From Piscinibacter defluvii (lineage in GTDB: Bacteria > Pseudomonadota > Gammaproteobacteria > Burkholderiales > Burkholderiaceae_C): a DNA stretch of 34,417 nt. Both the position numbers and the translations under genes were made by a program. Location: positions 1-34,417 of the forward strand of contig NZ_RCHJ01000035.1 in the NCBI RefSeq assembly GCF_004011805.1. The letters are read 5' to 3'. Every line of letters starts with the position of its first letter. Position 1 is the first letter of the stretch. The notes under the pieces are model-generated. The model did no database searches. It was not told where the DNA came from and saw only the letters and a program-made list of their open reading frames with translations. Positions 21,173 to 28,915 of this stretch are shown in pieces.

Positions 21173-23257
21173 ATGACGCACGCGATCGCCTTCACCGCCC
21201 CGCAGCCGTTCTGGCGCCCGGGCACGCCGGCCTCGCGCGGCGCGATCGTGCAGCCGCAGATCCTGCGCTTCGCCACCGACGAGTTCATCGAGGAGCTGCT
21301 CGCCACGCTCGAGCGCGACCCGGGCGCGCTGCCGCAGTACGCGGCGCAGCCCGAGACCTGGCGCGAGCCGATGGGCGCGCCCGCGCCCGACCCGCTGCGC
21401 TGGACCGACCGGCAGCCGACGCGGCTGCTGCCGCTGCTGCGCCGCCGCGCGGCCAAGGCGGGCGTGCCGGCGGTCGTCGCGCCCAAGCCGCTCAAGCTCT
21501 ACCAGCCCGCGCACCAGCGCCACTACCTGGTCGCCGCCTCGCTGGTGTGCCGCCGGCCCGGGCTGCCCGACCGCGCGGTCGACCCGGCGCGGCAGTCCAC
21601 CAGCCTGGTGATGCGGCGCCTGTTCCCGCGCGACAGCGAGGCGCCCGCGCCGCTGCCCGACATCGCCGACCTGTCGGCCTGGGACGAATACGCCTGGGTG
21701 CTGACCGGCAAGACCGGCGAATGGCGCCACGTCGGCCCGGCCGACGCCGAGGGCGCGGCGGCCACGCTGCTGGTCGGCGAGGAACGCCTGCCCACCTTCC
21801 CGGCGCGCTACCACGAGGTGGCCGGCCAGCCACGCCGGCTGGCCGTCGGCAGCGTGCCGGTGGGCCGGCGCGAGACCTACCAGGGCGCGCAGCGGCGCGG
21901 CGGCAGCGGGCCGGACCCGGTCGAGCCCGATCCGCGCGGGGTGATGTTCCGGATGCAGGTGCTCGGCCCGTGGAAGGCGCTGGTCACGTCCGCGATGCTC
22001 AACGGTGCGGTCGGCGGCGACCCGGACGACCTCGCCGCGCTGAAGGCGGCGCGCCTGCCGCGCATCTTCCCGAAGAAGGACGACGGCTACGACACCGACA
22101 AGCCCGACCTCGGCGTGCTGCGCGCCGAGCGTGCGCGCCTGCAGACCGCCTCGTGGTTCCTGCTGCTGGACCTGCTGCTGTTCCTGCGCGAGCAGCTGCC
22201 CGCGTTCTGGAACGACCATGTGCTCGCGAACCAGCGCCCGGCCGACGCGGCGCTGCGCGCGTTCTGGGACGCGCTCGCCGCGGTGGCGATGCCGGTCGGC
22301 CTGGTGACCGACAGCGCGGGCAACCCGGCCACGCTGGCCAGCCCCGCGACGCCCGACGACCTCAGCCTGGCCGAGCAGTGCCCCGGCTACGCCGTGCTGG
22401 TGGACCTGCTCGCCGCGTTGCGCCGCGCCGCCGCCGAGACCGAGGGCGCGCTCGACTTCGAAGGCATGCTCGAGGCGGCGCCCGACCCGCTGGCGCTGCC
22501 GTCCAGCGGCCGCGCCACCGGCTGGCCGTCGTTCCTGTACCTGTTCGCCGACCCCTGGTTCGGCATCGCCGCGCCGCCCGAGCCGGCGGCCTTCGAGCCG
22601 ACCGCGACCGACTACCTCGCCGAGCGCATCACCGCGCGCATCGACACGCTGGCCGAGCTGCTCGAGGACGTGCTCGCGCAGACCGCGCGCGCCACGGCGA
22701 AGCTGCCCGAGCCGGGCCTGGCCGCGCGCACGCCGGCCGACCTGCGCGAGGCCTGGTATCGCATCCGCTTCGTGCACGAGCGGCCCGACTGCGCGCCGTT
22801 CGAGGACACGCTGGTCAGCCGGGCGACGGTGCCGTTCCAGATGGCCGGCTTCTTCGACCCGGACGCGCCGGCGCGGCCGATCCGCATCGGGCTGCCGCTG
22901 GACATCAGCCCGGCCGGGCTGCGCAAGTTCGACAAGAACGCGGTGTTCGTTATGAGCGACATGCTGTGCGGCCACCTCGACCGCTTCAAGGGCATGACCT
23001 TCGGCGACCTGGTGCTCAGCGTGCTGCCCTGGCCGTTCCACAAGGGCCTGGACGTGCCCGACAAGGGCCCGTGCAAGCAGGGCGGGCTCGAGCTCGGCGT
23101 GATGTGCTCGCTGTCGATCCCGATCATCACGATCTGCGCGCTGATCCTGCTGATGATCATCGTCGCGCTGCTGGACCTGATCTTCCGCTGGCTGCCGCTG
23201 TTCGTCGTGTGCTTCCCCCTGCCCGGCTTCAAGGGCAAGAAAGGATCGGGCTCATGA
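21173..23257 (+). CDS. 694-residue CIS protein with membrane-type C-terminus, unknown function
   Basis: It lies between the spike and gp25 genes (7 bp after the spike stop; its stop overlaps the gp25 ATG). The body (~1-640) is soluble and Trp/Pro/Arg-rich with no domain I recognise. It includes a helical Leu-rich stretch (WFLLLDLLLFLREQLPAFW, ~327-345), and a Gly/Pro linker around 240-255. The last ~50 residues are strikingly hydrophobic: one long segment (SLSIPIITICALILLMIIV, ~646-668) and a second (LIFRWLPLFVVCFPL, ~670-684), followed by a basic tail (GFKGKKGSGS). This looks like a C-terminal hairpin membrane anchor or a buried hydrophobic plug. Its position suggests a baseplate-associated component, possibly docking the machine to a membrane (inference). 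Confidence 0.88.
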   Translation: MTHAIAFTAPQPFWRPGTPASRGAIVQPQILRFATDEFIEELLATLERDPGALPQYAAQPETWREPMGAPAPDPLRWTDRQPTRLLPLLRRRAAKAGVPAVVAPKPLKLYQPAHQRHYLVAASLVCRRPGLPDRAVDPARQSTSLVMRRLFPRDSEAPAPLPDIADLSAWDEYAWVLTGKTGEWRHVGPADAEGAAATLLVGEERLPTFPARYHEVAGQPRRLAVGSVPVGRRETYQGAQRRGGSGPDPVEPDPRGVMFRMQVLGPWKALVTSAMLNGAVGGDPDDLAALKAARLPRIFPKKDDGYDTDKPDLGVLRAERARLQTASWFLLLDLLLFLREQLPAFWNDHVLANQRPADAALRAFWDALAAVAMPVGLVTDSAGNPATLASPATPDDLSLAEQCPGYAVLVDLLAALRRAAAETEGALDFEGMLEAAPDPLALPSSGRATGWPSFLYLFADPWFGIAAPPEPAAFEPTATDYLAERITARIDTLAELLEDVLAQTARATAKLPEPGLAARTPADLREAWYRIRFVHERPDCAPFEDTLVSRATVPFQMAGFFDPDAPARPIRIGLPLDISPAGLRKFDKNAVFVMSDMLCGHLDRFKGMTFGDLVLSVLPWPFHKGLDVPDKGPCKQGGLELGVMCSLSIPIITICALILLMIIVALLDLIFRWLPLFVVCFPLPGFKGKKGSGS

Positions 23258-23655
23258 CGCCCGACCGCGTCTACGGCCGTGGCATGGGCTTCCCGCCGCG
23301 GGTGGGTGCCGATGGCCGCATCGCCTGGTCCGAGGGTGACCAGAACGTGCGCGAGGCGATCCGCATCGTGCTGATGACCGAGCCGGGCGAGCGGCTGCGC
23401 CTGCCGGCCTTCGGCGCCGGGCTGGGCCGCTTCCTGTTCGAGCCGAACATCGTCGCGACGCATGCACGCATCCGCCAGCGCATCGCCGACGCGCTGCAGC
23501 GCTGGGAGCCGCGCGTGGCGGTCGAGTCGGTCGAGGTGCAGGCCGACACGGTCGACCCGCAGGCGGCGATCGCGACGATCACCTACCGCCTGGTGGCGAC
23601 GCAGGCGCGCGAGCGTGTCTCGCTGTCCGTCGCCGTCGGCACCGCCGGAGGCTGA
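23254..23655 (+). CDS. Baseplate wedge protein, gp25/GPW family
   Basis: The 133-residue protein starts at ATG 23254, overlapping the preceding stop (ATGA); the long frame upstream is a shadow. It shows the gp25 layout: GRGMGFPPRVGADGRIAWSE, NVREAIRIVLMTEPGERLRL, PAFGAGLGRFLFEPN (usual form PxFGxGL), IRQRIADALQRWEPRVAVES, and a final strand pair. gp25-like proteins nucleate sheath polymerisation from the baseplate wedge. The downstream J gene has its Shine-Dalgarno (GGAGG) inside this gene's last codons. Confidence 0.94.
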   Translation: MTPDRVYGRGMGFPPRVGADGRIAWSEGDQNVREAIRIVLMTEPGERLRLPAFGAGLGRFLFEPNIVATHARIRQRIADALQRWEPRVAVESVEVQADTVDPQAAIATITYRLVATQARERVSLSVAVGTAGG

Positions 23656-23658
23656 ACC

Positions 23659-25920
23659 ATGCCGCTGCCCGCCCCCACCCTGGACGACCGCCGCTGGCAG
23701 GACCTGGTGCGCGACACGCTCGCGCGTGTGCCGGCGCACACGCCGGAATGGACCCAGCTGGCCGAGAGCGACCCGGGCGTCACGCTGGTCGAGCTGTTCG
23801 CCTTCCTGGCCGAGAGCCTGCTGTACCGCGCCAACCGCGTGCCCGAGACGAGCCGCGCCAAGTTCCTGCGCCTGCTCGGCCTGCCGCTCGCGCCGGCCGC
23901 GCCGGCCCAGGGCCTGGTGCGCTTCGAGGGCGCACGCGCCGACCAGCCGGTGCCCACGCTGCCGCAGGGCACCGAGTTGCGCGCCGGCGCGGTCGCCTTC
24001 CGCACCACGGGCGCGCTGGACGTGCTGCCGCTGGAGGCGCGTGCCTTCGTCAAGTTCACGGTCGCGCTGGACGAGGTCGACCAGCGCTACTACGACCTGC
24101 TCTACGAGGCCGCGGGCGCCGACGGCGCGCAGCTCGCCACCTACGAGCCGCGCGAGCTCGACGGCCGCAAGCCGGTCGCGCTGGCGCGCGACACGGCCGA
24201 CGGCGCGCTCTGGGTGGCGCTGCTCGCGCCGCCGCGCACCGACCCGCGCGCGGTGGCCGACGCGCTGGCCGGCAAGACGCTCAGCCTCGGCCTGGTGCCG
24301 TACGTCGACGAGCGGCCCAAGTCGCTCGGCACCGCCGGCCAGGCCGCCGCCGGCGCCGACGCGGCCACGCTGATCGGCTGGGCGCTGCCGCGGGTCGTGC
24401 TGCCGGCCGACGGCAGCCCGCCGTTGCCGCAGTACACCGCGCTGGCCGCGCGCAGCGCGGTCGACGTGCTGGCCGAGCCCGGCACGGTGGAGCTGACGCT
24501 GCCCGCGCGCGGCGAGGACATCACGCACTGGAGCGAGCTCGACCCGCTCGAGGCCGGCGTCGACGACTTCCCGCCCGCGCTGGACGACTCTGCGCTCGCG
24601 GCGCGCATCGTCACCTGGCTGCGCGTGCTGCCGTCCACCTCGGCGGCAGCGAGCTTCCTGTGGGCCGGCGTCAATGTCGCGCGGGTCGAGCAGCGCGTGG
24701 CGGTGGTCAACGAGCTGCTCGGCGAAGGCGACGGCCAGCCCGACCAGGTGTTCACGCTCGCGCGGCCCGGCGTGGTGGCCGGCTCGGTCGCGGTGGACAT
24801 GGTCGAGGGCACGGCCACCACGCCGTGGCGGCCGATCGACGACCTGCTGGCCGCCGGTCCCGAGGTGCGCGCGGTGTCGGCGCTGCGCTCGCCCTCGCAG
24901 GCCTGGGTCGACCCGCGGCCCAGCGAGGTGTTCCTGGTCGACGCCGAGGCCGGCCGCCTGCGCTTCGGCGACGGCCTGCGCGGCAAGCGGCCGCCACGCG
25001 GCGCGCGCCTGGTGGCGCGCTACGACGTCTGCGACGGCAGCGCCGGCAACGTGCCGGCCGGCGCGATCAACGCCGGCCCCGGCCTGCCGGCCGGCCTGAA
25101 GCCGGCCAACCCGCTGCCGACCTGGGGCGGCGCCGACGCCGAGAGCCCGGTCGAGGGCGAGAAGCGCGTCGCCTCCTTCATCCGCCACCGTGACCGCTGC
25201 GTCACCGCCGACGACTTCGCCGAGATCGCGCTGCGCGCGCCGGGTGTCGACATCGCCCGCGTCGAGGTGCTGGCGGCCTGGCACCCCGACCTGGGCGACG
25301 CCCAGCCCGGCGACGCGCCCGGCGTCGTGACGCTGATGCTGGTGCCGCGCCACGACCCGCGTGCACCGGATGCGCCGATGCCCGACCGCGCCTTCATCGA
25401 CGCGCTGTGCCGCCACCTCGACCCGCGCCGCCTGGTCACCACCGAGCTGGTGCTGCGCGGGCCGCTGTACCTGCCGATCTGGCTGTCGGTGGGCCTGACC
25501 GTGGCCGGCGGCTGGACCGTGCCCGACGTGCGCGAGCGCGTGAAGGCGCGGCTGCGCGCGCTGCTCGCCCCCTCGCGCAGCGACGGCGCGACCGACCTGC
25601 CCGGCCTGGAGCGCGGCTGGCCGCTCGGCCGGCCGGTCAACCGGCTCGAGCTGTGGGCCGAGGTGGCGCGTGTGCCGGGCGTGCTGCGCGTCAACGGCGT
25701 GCTGCTGGCCGGCGCCGACGGCGCGGCGATAGACCCCGAGCTGCCGCTGCACGGGCTGCAGCTGCCGCAGCTCGTCGGGCTGTCGGTCGAGGCCGGCGAC
25801 CCGGTGCCGATCGAGACGCTGCTGGGCACCGCCGGCGGCGACGGCAGCGCCGGCGGCAGCGGCAGCGGCACCACGCGCCGGCGCCGGGTGCCGGTGCCGA
25901 CCGTGCCGCCGGAGTGCTGA
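23659..25920 (+). CDS. Baseplate J-like wedge protein (putative baseplate assembly protein)
   Basis: The 753-residue protein starts at ATG 23659, 3 bp after the gp25 stop, with GGAGG 7 bases upstream. The N-terminus has the J/gp6-like hallmark WTQLAESDPGVTLVELFAFL, AESLLYRANRVPE and FLRLLGLPLAPA (~31-77). The central part includes RFGDGLRGKRPPRGARLVAR and the conserved VASFIRHRDRCVTADDFAEI (~497-516). The C-terminal third (LYLPIWLSVGLTVAGGW, VNRLELWAEVARVPGVLRVN) is the wedge-ring contact region. It ends in a Gly/Ser and basic tail. This is the main scaffold of the baseplate wedges. Confidence 0.93.
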   Translation: MPLPAPTLDDRRWQDLVRDTLARVPAHTPEWTQLAESDPGVTLVELFAFLAESLLYRANRVPETSRAKFLRLLGLPLAPAAPAQGLVRFEGARADQPVPTLPQGTELRAGAVAFRTTGALDVLPLEARAFVKFTVALDEVDQRYYDLLYEAAGADGAQLATYEPRELDGRKPVALARDTADGALWVALLAPPRTDPRAVADALAGKTLSLGLVPYVDERPKSLGTAGQAAAGADAATLIGWALPRVVLPADGSPPLPQYTALAARSAVDVLAEPGTVELTLPARGEDITHWSELDPLEAGVDDFPPALDDSALAARIVTWLRVLPSTSAAASFLWAGVNVARVEQRVAVVNELLGEGDGQPDQVFTLARPGVVAGSVAVDMVEGTATTPWRPIDDLLAAGPEVRAVSALRSPSQAWVDPRPSEVFLVDAEAGRLRFGDGLRGKRPPRGARLVARYDVCDGSAGNVPAGAINAGPGLPAGLKPANPLPTWGGADAESPVEGEKRVASFIRHRDRCVTADDFAEIALRAPGVDIARVEVLAAWHPDLGDAQPGDAPGVVTLMLVPRHDPRAPDAPMPDRAFIDALCRHLDPRRLVTTELVLRGPLYLPIWLSVGLTVAGGWTVPDVRERVKARLRALLAPSRSDGATDLPGLERGWPLGRPVNRLELWAEVARVPGVLRVNGVLLAGADGAAIDPELPLHGLQLPQLVGLSVEAGDPVPIETLLGTAGGDGSAGGSGSGTTRRRRVPVPTVPPEC

Positions 25921-25936
25921 CGGACAGGGCACGACG

Positions 25937-28891
25937 ATGCAGGACGCCAACGGTTCCCGCTTCGCGCTGCTGCTCGGCCGCGGCGACTGGACCGCCTGCC
26001 GGCTCGACCGGCCGGACCAACCGACGCTGGCCGCCGCGCTCGAGGCCGGCGGCGACGTGCCGCTGGCCTACGACGACGCGCAGCAGGCGCTGGTGCTGGC
26101 GCGCCGTGCCGGGCGCTTCCGCGCCGGCCGCGGCGACCTGCCGCCGGACCCGGCGCGGCGGCTCGGCTCGGCCGCCGACACGAACGGCAACCTGTACTGG
26201 ATCGAGGCCGGCGGCGCGGCGATCCAGGTGCGCTCGGCCGGTTCGGGCCGCAGCACGCGTTTCTGGCCGGTCGAGGCCGGGGCCGACCCCGTGCGCCCCG
26301 ACAGCGGCGAGTTCACGCCCGTCGAGCCGCCGGCAGCGCCGGTGCCCGCGGTGCTGCGCGGCCTGGCGGCCACCGGCGACGGCTACCTCGTCGCCGGCCG
26401 CGTGCCGGCCGCGGGCGAGCCCGGCGGGCTGCTGGTGTTCGACCTGCTCGCCGGCGGCCCGCCGCTGACGCTGCAGTGGCCCGCGCCCTGGCGCCTGGTG
26501 CCGCACGACCTCGCGCCGCGCGCGGACGGCGGCGTCGCCGTGCTCGACCGCGAGCAGCGCCGTGTCTGGCTGCTCGGCCGGCGCCTCGGCATGGTCGCGG
26601 TCGACCCGCGCGCGAGTGCGCCCGACGACGACTTCGCCGCCGCCGACGGCAGCGATCCGGCGCCCGCCAGCCCGCCGCCGGCCACGCCGCAGCCCTGGTT
26701 CGAGCTCGCCGTCACGGCCCTCGGCGGGGCCGACCCGGTGTCGGTCGAGGTGCTGGCCGACGGCGCCGTGCTGGTGCTCGACGAGGCCGGCAGCGACGGC
26801 TTCGCGCTGGTCTCGCTGTACCGCGACGGCACGCTGGTCGCGCAGGCCTCGACGAGCGGTGCGCGCGACGTGATCGCCGACGAGGACCAGCCCGGCTTCG
26901 TGCTGCGCGGCTTCGACGCCGTGCTGCACGCCGGCCGCTTCGGCCCCGAGGCGTCGTGGCAGCGCCTGCTGGTCGTGTCGCAGGAGGGCAACCAGGCGTT
27001 CGCCTTCGACCTCGACCGCGACGCCGGCGGCCTGGTGCTGCGCCCGGACGCCGGTTTCCTGCCGCTGCAGCGCTGGGGCGGCGTGGACCTGGTGGCCACC
27101 GGCGCCGCCGCGGTCGACGGCGACACCGGCGCACGCTACGAGAGCCGCGGCCGCTGGCTGCCGCTCGTGCAGCAGAACCGGCCGCGCCACGAGGCCGAGG
27201 GCACGCTGCTCGGCCCGGCCTTCGACGGCGGCGAGCCGGGCTGCGTGTGGCACCGCGTGATGCTGGACGCCTGCGTCCCGGCCGGCTGCGCGCTGCACAT
27301 CGCCGCGCGCGCGGCCGACGACGCGGCGCTGCTCGACGGGCTGCCCTTCGTCGCCGAGCCCGACCCGGTGCTGCGGCCCGACGGCAGCGAGCTGCCCTGG
27401 CTGGTCGAGGGGCCCGGCGCGCGCACCGACGCCGCCGCCGGCCACGGCACCTGGGAGCTGCTGCTGCAGCGCGCGCGCGGCCGCTGGCTGCAGCTGCGCC
27501 TCACGCTCACCGGCAACGAACTGGCCACGCCGCGCGTGCAGGCGCTGCGTGCGTGGAAGCCGCGCTTCAGCTACCTGCAGCGCTACCTGCCGGCGGTCTA
27601 CCGCGAGGACGCCGCGTCGGCCGACTTCCTGGAGCGCTTCCTGGCCAACTTCGAGGGCCAGTTCACCGCCTTCGAGGACCGCATCGCGGCCGCCGCGGCA
27701 CTGTTCGACGTGCGCAGCGCGCGCGCCGACACGCTCGACTGGCTGGCCGGCTGGCTCGGCCTGGTGCTCGACCCGTCGCTGGCCGAGGACCGGCGCCGCC
27801 AGCTGATCCGCCATGCGGTGCAGCTGTTCAAGTACCGCGGCACCACGCAGGCGCTGCGCCTGTCGGTGCAGTTGGCGCTGTCGGACTGCGTGCCCGACGC
27901 CGAGTTCGCGCTGCCCGCGCCCTCGCAGACGCAGCCCTGGGGCGTGCGCGTGGTCGAGGCCTTCCTGACGCGCCGCATGCCGCTCGCGCTGCTGGGCGAG
28001 ACCACCTTCGACGACGCGCCGCGCGAGGTGCTGCAGGGGCCGCGCTGGACACTCGCCGAAGGCGCCGAGGGGCTGCACCGGCGCTGGCGCGACTGGCTCG
28101 CCGCCCAGGGCCCGGCCGAGCCCGAAGCGCGCTTCGCGCCGCTGCCGCCGGGCACGGCACGCGATGCCGACTGGGCCGCCTTCTGCGCCGACACGCTGGG
28201 CGTCGTGCCGGAGCTGGCGCTGGGCATCGCGGCGGCTTGGGCGCAATTCGTCGCGGCCGGCTTCGCCCCCGCGCTCGGCGCGGCCCTGCCGACACGCTGG
28301 CCGGTCGACGGAGAGCCCGATGCGGACGCGCGGCGCGCCGAGTGGCGTGCCTTCCTGGCCTCGCTTGCCCTCGACGACCCGCGGCTGGCGCGCCGCCTGG
28401 CGCGCTGGCAGGGCTTCGTCGCGCGGCGCCACCTGCGCCCGGCGACGATGGCCGCGCGCACCGGCTGGCACTGGCCCGAGTTCGCGCTGCTGCCGCCACC
28501 GACCGTGCTGCCCGCCACCTCGGCCGGGCTGGCCGACTGGGCCACCTTCGAGCTGCTGCTCGAGCCGATGGCGGCACGCGCGCATGCGTTCAGCGTGCTG
28601 CTGCCGATCGCCGGGCCGCAGGCCGACGCCGACGAACTGGCGCGCCGCGTCGACCTGGCCGCGCGCATCGTGCGGCTCGAGAAGCCGGCGCACACCCGCT
28701 TCGACGTACGGCCCTACTGGGCCCTGCTGCGCATCGGCCAGGCGCGCTGCGGGCTCGACACGCTGCTCGGGCTGGGCAGCCGCACGCCCGGGCTCGCACC
28801 GCCGCTGGTGCTGGGTGCTGGCCATGTCGGCGCGGCGCGGGTCGCGCCGACCGGCCCGGTACCGAAGGACCGCTTGCTGCTGGAGTGCTGA
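25937..28891 (+). CDS. Tail-protein-I-type wedge protein with N-terminal propeller-like region
   Basis: The 984-residue protein has three zones. Residues ~1-520 are beta-rich with repeated short motifs (FALLLGRGDWTACRLDRP, GNLYWIEAGGAAIQV, GDGYLVAGRVP, GGVAVLDREQRRVWLLG, GAVLVLDEAGSDGFALVSLY), suggesting a beta-propeller or NHL-like fold. Residues ~543-650 hold the phage tail protein I/gp7-like domain (YLQRYLPAVYREDAASADF, LERFLANFEGQFTAFEDRI, DTLDWLAGWLGLVLDPSLAE, RGTTQALRLSVQLAL). The remainder (~650-984) is mixed helical with Trp-rich stretches and ends in a strand-rich segment. It links baseplate wedges to fibres. The start (ATG 25937) has only a weak Shine-Dalgarno. Confidence 0.9.
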   Translation: MQDANGSRFALLLGRGDWTACRLDRPDQPTLAAALEAGGDVPLAYDDAQQALVLARRAGRFRAGRGDLPPDPARRLGSAADTNGNLYWIEAGGAAIQVRSAGSGRSTRFWPVEAGADPVRPDSGEFTPVEPPAAPVPAVLRGLAATGDGYLVAGRVPAAGEPGGLLVFDLLAGGPPLTLQWPAPWRLVPHDLAPRADGGVAVLDREQRRVWLLGRRLGMVAVDPRASAPDDDFAAADGSDPAPASPPPATPQPWFELAVTALGGADPVSVEVLADGAVLVLDEAGSDGFALVSLYRDGTLVAQASTSGARDVIADEDQPGFVLRGFDAVLHAGRFGPEASWQRLLVVSQEGNQAFAFDLDRDAGGLVLRPDAGFLPLQRWGGVDLVATGAAAVDGDTGARYESRGRWLPLVQQNRPRHEAEGTLLGPAFDGGEPGCVWHRVMLDACVPAGCALHIAARAADDAALLDGLPFVAEPDPVLRPDGSELPWLVEGPGARTDAAAGHGTWELLLQRARGRWLQLRLTLTGNELATPRVQALRAWKPRFSYLQRYLPAVYREDAASADFLERFLANFEGQFTAFEDRIAAAAALFDVRSARADTLDWLAGWLGLVLDPSLAEDRRRQLIRHAVQLFKYRGTTQALRLSVQLALSDCVPDAEFALPAPSQTQPWGVRVVEAFLTRRMPLALLGETTFDDAPREVLQGPRWTLAEGAEGLHRRWRDWLAAQGPAEPEARFAPLPPGTARDADWAAFCADTLGVVPELALGIAAAWAQFVAAGFAPALGAALPTRWPVDGEPDADARRAEWRAFLASLALDDPRLARRLARWQGFVARRHLRPATMAARTGWHWPEFALLPPPTVLPATSAGLADWATFELLLEPMAARAHAFSVLLPIAGPQADADELARRVDLAARIVRLEKPAHTRFDVRPYWALLRIGQARCGLDTLLGLGSRTPGLAPPLVLGAGHVGAARVAPTGPVPKDRLLLEC

Positions 28892-28915
28892 GGCATTCCG
28901 AGAGGAGAAACGACC

